A DNA stretch of 9,789 bases, taken from assembly GCA_937973585.1 (NCBI GenBank), contig CALJKN010000131.1, positions 1 through 9,789 on the forward strand, given 5' to 3'. The first letter of the stretch is position 1; each line of letters starts with the position of its first letter. The stretch is from an uncultured Helicobacteraceae bacterium. Its GTDB lineage: Bacteria; Campylobacterota; Campylobacteria; Campylobacterales; UBA6016. A program made the position numbers and the translations under genes. Positions 1 to 6,520 of the stretch are shown here, piece by piece. Below the pieces are notes generated by a model. The model saw nothing but the letters and a program-made list of their open reading frames with translations, was not told where the DNA came from and searched no databases.

Positions 1-59
1 ACAAGACAAGCAATAAAAATAAGTACAAAATAAATCAAACTCGGCCTCTCCAACTTCAT
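1..59 (-). CDS. Possible 5' end of an exported or membrane protein gene, cut by the left edge
   Basis: An ATG at 59-57 on the minus strand opens 19 codons that run off the window. They read MKLERPSLIYFVLIFIACL: a short charged start followed by a hydrophobic stretch (about residues 8-19), as in a signal peptide or signal anchor. The upstream sequence is A+T-rich with only a weak purine run (AGAAAAT) and no clear Shine-Dalgarno, so the start is not proven. It would be read in the same direction as the rest of the window. No family can be named from 19 residues. It could be a gene beyond the integrase scar, or chance in A+T-rich DNA. Confidence 0.35.
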   Translation of the reverse strand, partial: MKLERPSLIYFVLIFIACL

Positions 60-147
60 ATTTTCTAATCTTTTACACTACCGACAATAAAATTAAACTA
101 TCCAAACGGAAATCGCCTTATTTTTTAGCTCTTTTATCTCTTGCTTA
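60..147. other. A+T-rich intergenic stretch, nothing recognised
   Basis: A+T-rich DNA between the decayed integrase and the possible left-edge gene. I see no hairpin, RNA gene or clear promoter hexamers. It may carry the promoter of the left-edge gene. Confidence 0.4.
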
Positions 148-545
148 TCATACTAGATTTAAGGCTATGTCGGTATCGTCAAGTATTGTTTTACCCATTG
201 GCTGCTTCGCCATCAGCGCCACATCAAAAGAGCTACTATATAGAGCGTCATTTGCGTTTATTATTAGCTCTGTAGATATTTTCCATGTTTGCCTTGTCCG
301 TAATTGTTTAGGGGCTTTATGGCCTCCAAGTGTTGGCAGTTTTAATCAATCCCATTTGAGAACACATAAGTTTTCAGCCCTAAGGCATATAAGACGCAAA
401 GCCTGCCTCTTTATCGCTTGGCCTTGGTAATTGTCTATCGCTTGCAGTATTTTTTGTCCGTTATTTTTGGGTAGTGTTGTTGCAAAGAGCCAAAGGCAGT
501 TAAAGTCGGTAGGCAATCGGTGCGGCAGTTAAAGCGCCGTTTGTT
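148..545 (-). pseudogene. Decayed P4-type tyrosine recombinase (integrase), multiply frameshifted
   Basis: No single frame is open, but minus-strand pieces fall in the order expected for a P4-type phage/island integrase. DCLPTL (518-501) resembles the DPTADLKGAL linker. QHYPKITDKK (about 481-450) resembles KHYPAITDPK. A frame change follows, then KILQAIDNYQGQ and ALRLICLRAENLCVLKWD (453-349) resemble LLRAIDxYQG and ALQLxPLTFVRPxELRxAEW, the box I region, with the box I Arg apparently lost. TGA follows at 348-346. Another frame gives LIKTANTWRP (about 349-320, compare FDxxxWRIP). Another gives LEAIKPL...GKHGKY (about 331-270, compare ILxELKPLxGHGKYVFP). Finally MGKTILDD (about 198-175) weakly resembles MARTILDE next to box II. 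Most of the N-terminal domain, the HGFR box and the catalytic Tyr are not visible. Its place downstream of a tRNA 3' end fits this family. Family similarity is judged from memory, without alignment. Confidence 0.6.
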
Positions 546-601
546 ATTTTTTATTTGCTTTGACTGTGCCTCAAGATTGCATCCACATAGGCACAATAAG
601 T

Positions 602-622
602 AAAGGTACACTAAAAGGTACA
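602..622. repeat. Direct pair of AAAGGTACA, 12-bp period; candidate integrase arm-type sites
   Basis: AAAGGTACA occurs at 602-610 and again at 614-622 (TGTACCTTT on the minus strand), exactly 12 bp apart. Short repeats of this kind between a tRNA gene and an integrase gene are typical of arm-type integrase or excisionase binding sites. The repeat is seen directly; the function is inferred from position. Confidence 0.45.
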
Positions 623-675
623 ATACAAAGTGGGTTTTATATGAAGAGCAGTAAACTAGTCGGGATACAAGAGTG

Positions 676-726
676 GTTAAACAGTTGATTTTACGGGGTT
701 AAAAGGCTTTTTTAGATTGTGTTAAA
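676..726. repeat. Three GTTAAA motifs at 22-23 bp spacing
   Basis: GTTAAA occurs at 676-681, 698-703 and 721-726. Each copy has a G two bases before it (GGGTTAAA-like: GTGGTTAAA, GGGGTTAAA, TTGTGTTAAA). The 22 and 23 bp spacing is about two helical turns, so all copies face the same side of the DNA. This could be a protein-binding array left from the element, or chance in A+T-rich sequence. Confidence 0.25.
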
Positions 727-734
727 TGATAGAG

Positions 735-810
735 TGGTGGAGCATAGCGGGTTCGAACCGCTGACCTCAACGCTGCCAGCGTTGCGCTCTCCCAGCTGAG
801 CTAATGCCCC
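735..810 (-). tRNA. tRNA-Ala, anticodon GGC
   Basis: A complete 76-nt tRNA folds on the minus strand. The acceptor stem is GGGGCAT/ATGCTCC with the G3:U70 wobble pair that marks alanine tRNAs. The D arm is GCTC/GAGC. The anticodon stem CAACG/CGTTG encloses the loop CTGGCAG, with anticodon GGC at 777-775. The T arm is AGCGG TTCGAAC CCGCT, and A plus CCA is encoded at the 3' end. GGC reads the alanine codons GCC and GCU. The gene sits 38 bp beyond the end of the histidine kinase gene, with a possible promoter of its own. Its 3' end faces the decayed integrase, so it is the likely attachment site. The tRNA itself is intact. Confidence 0.97.
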
Positions 811-830
811 ACGTGCTTTAAGAGGCTGAG

Positions 831-836
831 ATTATA
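831..836 (-). promoter_or_regulatory. Candidate -10 box for tRNA-Ala
   Basis: A perfect TATAAT lies on the minus strand about 20 nt upstream of the mature tRNA 5' end, in the A+T-rich gap after the kinase stop codon. Transcription would start near 824, leaving a leader of about 14 nt. There is no good -35 hexamer, which is common in Campylobacterota, where the -35 is replaced by an A+T-rich upstream region. Confidence 0.5.
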
Positions 837-848
837 ATAAAACAAATT

Positions 849-1895
849 TTAATTCTCGCTAAATCTCTCTAGTTCAACGACAAACACAGCCCCAAAAGCA
901 CCGTCTTTGACATACAATTTACCGCCGAACCCCTCCTCTACGATTACCCTTGACATATATAGCCCAATCCCTGTTCCGTGCTCTTTTGTGGTCATATACG
1001 GCTCAAATATCCTCTCTTTTAGTTCATCGTTTATCCCACCGCCGTTATCTTCAATGGAGATTCTGATTTTATCGCCCTCTTGCGACAATAAGACAGATAT
1101 ATATCTATCGTGATTTACATTTGCAACCAAAGCATCCTTTGCGTTATTTGCGATATTTAGTATCACCTGAGCCAACTCGTTTTTGTTTCCGTATACCGAT
1201 AAAGTTTTTGCGGGCGGCAAAAGCGTGGAGAGTTCGATATTGTTATTTTTTAATTGCGACGACAAAAGGGCAAGTGCCCCATTGACAGCCTCCACGGGAT
1301 CGAAAACCGTTTTTACTTTGTCCGGCTTAAAAAAGTTTTTGAAATCATCTATGGTTTTTGCCATATACCGTATCTGCTCATCCGATTTTGCACTAAACTC
1401 CCTTATATAGTCGGCGTCCAACTCATTATATTCATAGGCGTATTTGACATCGGAGGCTATGATAGACAAAGCGTTTAACGGCTGTTTCCACTGATGGGCT
1501 ATGGCTCCTATCATCTCACCCATTGAGGCCATTTTTGACTGCTGGATTAGCAACTCCTCTTTTTGAACCCTTTTTTCTATTTCAGATGCTACCCTCTCCT
1601 CAAGCGTTTTATTTAGCTCTTCAAGCTCAGCCGTTTTTGCCGTTAGCAGAGAATCACGCTTCGATATTTTCCCAAAAAAATAGCATATAAGGGCATATAT
1701 TCCGCCAAACACAAAAAAAGCGACCACGCTAAGATATATAAATACCTCTTTTGCATCCTCCAATGCGGCAGAGAGTGGCGAACGGATAGATATGATAGCC
1801 CTGATATTTCCAACCTTCTCATAAAAACCGGACTTGTCACCGTATCTCTCGACAAGCTCTTTCGGCGCTAGGGCTGGGTCGGAGTGACATTTCAT
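849..1895 (-). CDS. Sensor histidine kinase, haem-motif and kinase portion (C-terminal part of a frameshifted gene)
   Basis: This is the kinase half of a membrane sensor histidine kinase. Residues refer to the ATG at 1895. A haem c-type CxxCH motif (CMKCH, 1898-1884) spans that ATG, so the ATG is not the true start; the frame continues upstream as LYIALPVAANKPSC. One membrane segment follows at 51-75, then a coiled coil at about 85-118. The phosphoacceptor box is MIGAIAHQWKQPLNAL with His134. The N box is NELAQVILNIANNAKDAL (239-256), and the ATP lid has DNGGGI (283-288) and GTGIGL (307-312). All kinase motifs are intact. No response regulator gene lies nearby, so its partner is unknown. If translated, it would need re-initiation or frameshifting after the sensor half (1928-2395). 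The sensor probably faces the periplasm and the kinase the cytoplasm. Confidence 0.85.
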   Translation of the reverse strand: MKCHSDPALAPKELVERYGDKSGFYEKVGNIRAIISIRSPLSAALEDAKEVFIYLSVVAFFVFGGIYALICYFFGKISKRDSLLTAKTAELEELNKTLEERVASEIEKRVQKEELLIQQSKMASMGEMIGAIAHQWKQPLNALSIIASDVKYAYEYNELDADYIREFSAKSDEQIRYMAKTIDDFKNFFKPDKVKTVFDPVEAVNGALALLSSQLKNNNIELSTLLPPAKTLSVYGNKNELAQVILNIANNAKDALVANVNHDRYISVLLSQEGDKIRISIEDNGGGINDELKERIFEPYMTTKEHGTGIGLYMSRVIVEEGFGGKLYVKDGAFGAVFVVELERFSEN

Positions 1896-1927
1896 ACAAG
1901 ATGGCTTATTTGCCGCTACCGGAAGAG

Positions 1928-1940
1928 CTATATATAAAAA
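1928..1940 (-). other. Frameshift joining the two halves of the sensor kinase
   Basis: On the minus strand the sensor frame reads GGA AAA AGT TTT TAT ATA TAG and stops at 1930-1928. The downstream frame reads TTA TAT ATA GCT CTT. Adding one T to the five-T run (1940-1936), or a -1 slip on it, gives GKSFLYIALPV, a smooth continuation into the CxxCH motif. The joined product would be 515 residues. This could be a real mutation, a variable homopolymer or a base-calling error. Confidence 0.85.
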
Positions 1941-2395
1941 CTTTTTCCGTCTAGCTCCAATATCTGTTTGTGTTCCGTGGTATTTGTCTCGTTAAATTTT
2001 TTTATTAGTTCGGCCTCGGTTTTATCGGCCTTATTTATAGGGTTTCTCGGATTTGTTGCAGCCAGTTTGAAATATATCGGCTCCTCTTTTGCCTTTTGCC
2101 TCTCCACGTTATAGTGGTCTTTTATATTTCTGGCTATAAACGTAAAAGACAAAATCTCCGGAGAGAAAAACTCTTTGTACAGTAGGCCTCTCTCTTTTAA
2201 TGAGTAGATTACCGGCTTTTGCTGCTCTTCTATATACGAGTGTATCGCCCTGTGCATATAAAGGGTATTTTGGATTTTTTGATATGCGTCGGCTATGGCA
2301 TACTCACGGCTTTTTTCAAAAAACAAAAAACTCATACCGATCCACGCCCCCAAAAATACAACCCCCAAAAGGGCAATGCTCTTTTGTTTAGCCAA
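1928..2395 (-). CDS. Tll0287-like (DUF3365) sensor domain, N-terminal part of the frameshifted histidine kinase
   Basis: This 155-residue fragment begins with an uncleaved signal-anchor-like segment (about residues 7-26) followed by a periplasmic domain. The signature NPRNPINKAD (115-124) and the preceding FFSPEILSFTFIARNI are characteristic of Tll0287-like/DUF3365 sensor domains, whose C-terminal end usually carries a haem-binding CxxCH. Here that motif lies just past the frameshift, in the kinase half. The start is TTG at 2395-2393, supported by AGGAG (2405-2401) five bases upstream. The stop of the CDF transporter gene lies 14 nt upstream, so it is translated from the same operon. Family members are thought to respond to redox state or small ligands through haem; the specific signal here is unknown. 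Alone, this fragment would be a membrane-anchored sensor without a kinase. Confidence 0.85.
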   Translation of the reverse strand: MAKQKSIALLGVVFLGAWIGMSFLFFEKSREYAIADAYQKIQNTLYMHRAIHSYIEEQQKPVIYSLKERGLLYKEFFSPEILSFTFIARNIKDHYNVERQKAKEEPIYFKLAATNPRNPINKADKTEAELIKKFNETNTTEHKQILELDGKSFYI

Positions 2396-2409
2396 ATACT
2401 CTCCTAACC

Positions 2410-3306
2410 TTACTTGTGTTTCTTATTTCCGTCATCATACGGGTCTTGATGAATGTTTATAATCCAACTCGCATCTTCCTCTATAGCCCGTATCCTGTCT
2501 TCTATATGATCGGCAAGTTCGTGAGACTCTTTCAATAAAACTTTATCGTTAAAAACTATATGAACGTCAACAAAATTTATATGTCCGCTCTTTCTAGTCT
2601 TTAGGTCATGGTATCCGGATATTATGCAGTTTTCGGCTTCGATATGTTTTTGGAGTATCTGCTTTATCTCGCCCACAGTCTCATCGTCGATCGCCTTATC
2701 AAGGAGCATCTCCAACCCCTCTTTTATAATCTCCCATGCCGAGTAGATAACAAACAGTGCAATTCCGATAGAGACGATAGGGTCTATAAAGCTCCACCCC
2801 GTAAAGTATATAACCCCCAAGGAGGCAATAATCCCGATATTTGTATAGAGGTCGCTTTTGTAGTGTAGGGCATCCGATTTTATGATGAGATTTTTTGTTT
2901 TTTTATAAACCATATTTAGATACAAAACCAAAGATGCAGTGAGTACTATAGAAACACCCATCACAGCCAGAGATGCGCCGATACCGACAGTCTCTTCGCC
3001 GTTGATTAGTTTGTGTCCGGCGGCAACTATAATAAAAAGTCCGGAGAGGGTGATGATTGCCCCCTCGATGAGGGAGGCCAATCCCTCTACCTTTCCACGA
3101 CCGTAGTTATAGTGGGTATCCATCGGTTTTTGGGCTTTTGTGATGGCATAGGCGTTAAATACGGAGATAATAAAATCAAGCGCCGAATCTATAGCGGAGG
3201 CGATAACGACTACCGTGCCGGTATAAAATCCGACGGAGAGCTTGATAACTATGAGGATGAGGGCGGTCGCACTGGCGACCAGAGTCGCCTTTTTTTGGAG
3301 ACTCAT
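2410..3306 (-). CDS. Cation diffusion facilitator (CDF) family metal transporter, FieF-like
   Basis: A 298-residue inner-membrane metal:proton antiporter of the CDF family, probably exporting divalent cations such as Fe, Zn, Mn or Co. It has about six membrane segments up to residue 195 and a cytoplasmic C-terminal domain ending in IHQDP. The main transport site has the expected AIDSALD in TM2 (Asp40, Asp44) and HYKSD in TM5 (His148, Asp152). In the TM2-TM3 loop, DTHYNYGRGK (from Asp63) has Arg70 where FieF-type proteins normally have the second His of the site B motif. The ATG at 3306 shares one base with the stop of the PhoH-like gene (TGATG). A TTG one codon earlier (3309) is also possible and has a better distance to GGAG. 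The metal cannot be told from sequence alone. Confidence 0.9.
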   Translation of the reverse strand: MSLQKKATLVASATALILIVIKLSVGFYTGTVVVIASAIDSALDFIISVFNAYAITKAQKPMDTHYNYGRGKVEGLASLIEGAIITLSGLFIIVAAGHKLINGEETVGIGASLAVMGVSIVLTASLVLYLNMVYKKTKNLIIKSDALHYKSDLYTNIGIIASLGVIYFTGWSFIDPIVSIGIALFVIYSAWEIIKEGLEMLLDKAIDDETVGEIKQILQKHIEAENCIISGYHDLKTRKSGHINFVDVHIVFNDKVLLKESHELADHIEDRIRAIEEDASWIINIHQDPYDDGNKKHK

Positions 3307-4658
3307 CAAAGCTCTGTCTCCGCAAACTCTGCGATTTTACCCCTTACGACTTTATTTAGCTTGATAGCGGCAATCATATTGGAGCTTTTTGCCTTTTTGA
3401 GCATTATCGCAAGAGCGTTGTTGTATTTTGTGAGGTGCGGATGATCTATCTGGTGCAAATCCCCCAGTATCACAACCTTGCTACCGTCCACGACACGGGT
3501 TAGCATCAGCTTATTTACCGCCGGAGAGCTATTTTGCCACTCGTCAAAAACCAGATACCCCTCCAGATTCACCCCTCTCATCTGATTGATGTTGACCGCC
3601 TCTATATTGTATTTTTTCAAAAAATCTTCGTTGGTCATAAAGTCGGCCGATTTTGAGCGCTTGAGCCTATCGTCCATCTCTATACGCATATACGCCCCCA
3701 CCGCATCATAGAGCGGATAGGTGAAAACACCCAGTTTTGTCGATTCGTCCCCTTTTAAAAACCCTAGTTGGGAGGCGGTATCTCCGGCCGTTACGGTGTT
3801 TCTGCAATACTTCACCTCGTCGATTTGCTCCTCTTGGAAGCTTTTTACCGCACCTTGCATCGCCAAAAGGTTTTTACCGCTTCCGGTCACCCCTGCACAA
3901 ACCACTATCGGCACATCCGGATCTATCAGCATATTTAGAAAAAACAGCTGCTCTTTGTTTTTCGGCTTTACCACGAGTTTTCTAATCTCATCCTCGTCTA
4001 TTATATGAAAACCTGTCGGCTTGTAAAAGGCGAGTATATGCTCTCCGGTCTCCTCTACTATAAACTCGATATTCGTAAAATATGAGAGCTCAAGGCCGTA
4101 ATCTTCAGGTTTGGAGCTTTCTATGAACTCTTTTTGGGTCTGTTTTATCGATATTTTTTCGACAAATTCCAGTTTTTCTATATCATCTATACGGTTGGTC
4201 TTGAACGGTTGGGATTTTAGCCCCATCGAAAGGGCTCTGAGTTTCATCGCAATGTCGTTTGTTACGACCTCACACTCCGGATAACAAGCACCTATTTCAA
4301 GGATTTTTCTATCGTTTACGATATTTGCCGCATCGTGGTTCAAAAGGGTTTTGTATCCCGATTTTGAGACCAGATCAAATACCGATTCTCCCACTTGAAC
4401 CCTGACTATCCTAAGGCTAGAACCATCCCTGCTCTCATCCTCTTCGCCGAGCACGACCGCCTCATCCATAATCCGGTTAAACTCTCTGGCCTGAAAGTTT
4501 ATGTCCCCAAATCCGCTTTTTTTTGCGTCTATCTCATCTAGTACCGTCTCCGGTATAACAACCTTATTGCTCCCCCCTTGCGAAAGGGCAAAAATATTTG
4601 CCGCATCATCCAGTATTACCGATGTGTCCACGATATAGGTTTTCAAAAAATTCTCCAA
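3306..4658 (-). CDS. PIN-PhoH fusion protein (PhoH2/YlaK-type ATPase)
   Basis: A 450-residue two-domain protein. The N-terminal PIN nuclease-like domain (about 5-145) has acidic positions in YIVDTSVILDD (Asp11), ETVLDEIDAKK and VVTNDIAMKLRA. The C-terminal PhoH ATPase domain (about 225-450) has GVTGSGKN (256-263), CRNTVTAG, the GFLKGD region, Walker B LVFDEWQN (369-376) and GDLHQID (399-405). PIN-PhoH proteins are proposed to couple RNA unwinding to cleavage. Two motifs are unusual: Walker A ends GKN rather than GKT/GKS, and Walker B is DEWQN rather than DEAQN. The start is TTG at 4658 with GGAG five bases upstream. A second TTG four codons later also has GGAG five bases upstream and would give a start at KTYIVDTS. 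It follows priA after a 14-nt gap. Confidence 0.9.
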   Translation of the reverse strand: MENFLKTYIVDTSVILDDAANIFALSQGGSNKVVIPETVLDEIDAKKSGFGDINFQAREFNRIMDEAVVLGEEDESRDGSSLRIVRVQVGESVFDLVSKSGYKTLLNHDAANIVNDRKILEIGACYPECEVVTNDIAMKLRALSMGLKSQPFKTNRIDDIEKLEFVEKISIKQTQKEFIESSKPEDYGLELSYFTNIEFIVEETGEHILAFYKPTGFHIIDEDEIRKLVVKPKNKEQLFFLNMLIDPDVPIVVCAGVTGSGKNLLAMQGAVKSFQEEQIDEVKYCRNTVTAGDTASQLGFLKGDESTKLGVFTYPLYDAVGAYMRIEMDDRLKRSKSADFMTNEDFLKKYNIEAVNINQMRGVNLEGYLVFDEWQNSSPAVNKLMLTRVVDGSKVVILGDLHQIDHPHLTKYNNALAIMLKKAKSSNMIAAIKLNKVVRGKIAEFAETEL

Positions 4659-4672
4659 AACTGCTCCAAAAT

Positions 4673-6520
4673 TTACGAAAATGAGACCGGATCCATATCG
4701 ACTTCAAAACTCTTGTCGTCGATCGCATAGATTGCATCTAGTAACGTCTTTGCCGACGGACTTCTAAGGAGTATATCAAATCTATGCTTTCCGGCTATTC
4801 TCCCGATAGCAGCGTCTCCATACCCTACGACCTCGGCTTTTGTCCCCTGTATCCCCTGTAGGCTCTTTAGCATATCGGCCTGTGTTTTCTCTCTGTTTTG
4901 ACCGGAAAATATGAGTCTTGCCATTCTGGCAAACGGAGGGTATAGCCCCTCCCTGGTTTTTAGCTCACCATCCAAAAAACTCTCGTATGAGCCCAAAAAA
5001 CTTTTAAAAAAATCTCCGTTTAACGTCTGCACAATGATTTTTGCATCTGCCGACCTCCCTGCCCTTCCGGCGATTTGCACCAGTAGCGATGCCGCCCTCT
5101 CAGAGGCTCTAAAATCGTTTTGAAGCAAGATGCTGTCGAGTCCCAAAACAACCGCCAATTTGATATTGTGATAGTCGTGCCCCTTTGACAACATCTGGGT
5201 TCCTACGAGTATCGATATTTTCCCCTGCTCAAACTCTTTTAGGGTTTTTTCAAGCTCTTTTTGGGTTTTTATCTCATCTCTGTCAAATTTTTTTATGATC
5301 GCATCAGGGAGCCTTGCCGAAATTTTCTCCACAGCCTCCTGCGTCCCCATCCGAAAAACCCCCATCTCCTCGGCTCCGCACGATTTGCATCTCAAATCTA
5401 TCTTTTCGCTATAACCGCAATAGTGGCATTTGAGTCTGTTTTCATCTGAGTGAAGGCTCATAGAGACGGAACAAAACGGACACTCTACCCCGCTCCCGCA
5501 CGATTTGCAGACTATATATTTGTAGTTTGCCCTAGTCGGCAAAAAAACCACCGCCTGCGAACCGGAATCGATACATTTTTTTAGCTCAAAAATCAAAAAG
5601 TCATCTATCTCCGTCTCTTTCGGCTCAAAAATAAACTCTTTTTTACCGCTAAAAAAACTCTCCTTCAGTCTAAAAACGGGGTAATTTTTGTATGAGGAGA
5701 GGGATGGCGTAGCAGAACCTAGGACGCACTTTGCCCCTAGTATTTTGGCGTACGTAACCGCCATATCTTTTGCGTTGTATCTAGGAGAGGAACCGGATTT
5801 GTAAGAGTCATCATGCTCCTCATCCACAACTATAACCCCTATATCACGAAGAGGTAAAAACAGAGCAGAACGGGGGCCGGCGACAACCCTGATCTCTTTT
5901 GAGATAATCTTTGAAAGGGTTTCGGCTTTTGTCTTTTTACTCTGTTTTGAGTGCCACACCCCGACCAGATCTCCAAATACCTCTTTTAGCCTCTTTAGCA
6001 TTTGAGGCGTGAGGCCGATTTCCGGCATTAAAAAGATTGCGGTTTTGCCGTTTTGGAGCGCCTCTTTGATAAGGGAGATATAAATTTGCGTTTTTCCGCT
6101 TCCGGTATCTCCAAACAACAGCGAAACCGGTGCCGCCCTCAAAAACTCAAAAGCCTCGTTTTGTTTTTCAGAGAGCGGCGGCATGGCACCGTATGTTATG
6201 TCTATCCCCGTTTTTGCCTCTGCATCTACCACGGATAACGGTTCAAATAAGGCCAAAGATACGGCTATTTCACACACATAATATGAGGATATAAATTTTG
6301 CAAGCTCTAACTGGGCGGGGAGGATGAGCGATGGCGATACCGACGTTATGGGCTGGGTCTTAAATTCCGGTTTTTCAACCTCTCTTAGGACTACACCGCT
6401 TTTTTGTTTTTTGGATACCGGTATCTCTACGATTGAACCCAAAGGTAGCTTGTCCGAAAAAGAGTATGTGAGGGGTTTTAGGTTGTGTCCGGTAACCGCT
6501 ACTTCGTAATAGAGTGTCAC
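4673..6520 (-). CDS. priA: Primosomal protein N' (replication restart helicase PriA)
   Basis: PriA is a 3'-5' DNA helicase that recognises stalled forks and reloads the replicative helicase. The 615-residue product is shorter than E. coli PriA (about 730) but has all the parts: an N-terminal DNA-binding domain (1-100), Walker A GDTGSGKT (137-144), Walker B DEEH (233-236), motif III GSATPS (268-273), and two C4 zinc sites with Cys338, 341, 347, 350 and Cys365, 368, 378, 381. The C-terminal helicase lobe has LVGTQMLSKGHDY and QIAGRAGR. The start is GTG at 6520-6518, overlapping the pth stop as GTGA (4 nt), which points to translational coupling with pth. Confidence 0.97.
   Translation of the reverse strand: MTLYYEVAVTGHNLKPLTYSFSDKLPLGSIVEIPVSKKQKSGVVLREVEKPEFKTQPITSVSPSLILPAQLELAKFISSYYVCEIAVSLALFEPLSVVDAEAKTGIDITYGAMPPLSEKQNEAFEFLRAAPVSLLFGDTGSGKTQIYISLIKEALQNGKTAIFLMPEIGLTPQMLKRLKEVFGDLVGVWHSKQSKKTKAETLSKIISKEIRVVAGPRSALFLPLRDIGVIVVDEEHDDSYKSGSSPRYNAKDMAVTYAKILGAKCVLGSATPSLSSYKNYPVFRLKESFFSGKKEFIFEPKETEIDDFLIFELKKCIDSGSQAVVFLPTRANYKYIVCKSCGSGVECPFCSVSMSLHSDENRLKCHYCGYSEKIDLRCKSCGAEEMGVFRMGTQEAVEKISARLPDAIIKKFDRDEIKTQKELEKTLKEFEQGKISILVGTQMLSKGHDYHNIKLAVVLGLDSILLQNDFRASERAASLLVQIAGRAGRSADAKIIVQTLNGDFFKSFLGSYESFLDGELKTREGLYPPFARMARLIFSGQNREKTQADMLKSLQGIQGTKAEVVGYGDAAIGRIAGKHRFDILLRSPSAKTLLDAIYAIDDKSFEVDMDPVSFS

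Larger units (their letters stand above)
546..734. other. Non-coding interval between the integrase scar and tRNA-Ala
   Basis: No credible gene. A short minus-strand open frame (623-435) crosses into the integrase remnant, but it begins with a cysteine-rich, non-conserved stretch and is not a gene as it stands. The interval holds the paired AAAGGTACA repeats (602-622), three GTTAAA motifs (676, 698, 721) and a second copy of AGAGTGGT. A normal P4-type integrase has roughly 200 residues before its ITD motif, but only about 270 bp separate that motif from the tRNA, so most of the 5' part of the integrase has been deleted. Confidence 0.5.

Noticed and set aside
167..430. Plus-strand 87-codon open frame
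   Set aside because: It lies opposite the ordered integrase fragments, has no Shine-Dalgarno or recognisable domain, and looks like the antisense of decayed coding DNA.
435..623. Minus-strand 62-codon open frame as a small exported protein
   Set aside because: Its second half (DCLPTL to HYPKITDKK) matches the integrase linker, and the hydrophobic start comes from the A+T-rich repeat region. It is better read as part of the pseudogene.
701..713. AAAAGGCTTTTTT as a terminator after tRNA-Ala
   Set aside because: The two arms are nearly adjacent, leaving no workable loop, and there is no G+C-rich stem. It does not form a convincing intrinsic terminator on either strand.
849..1895. The ATG at 1895 as a genuine start of a 348-residue kinase
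   Set aside because: The ATG lies inside the CxxCH haem motif, and the upstream codons LYIALPVAANKPSC continue the DUF3365 domain, so it is an internal Met.
3013..3444. Plus-strand 143-codon open frame over the CDF/PhoH junction
   Set aside because: It is antisense to two well-supported genes and across their junction, has a low-complexity Gly/Asp-rich product, and shows no initiation signal.
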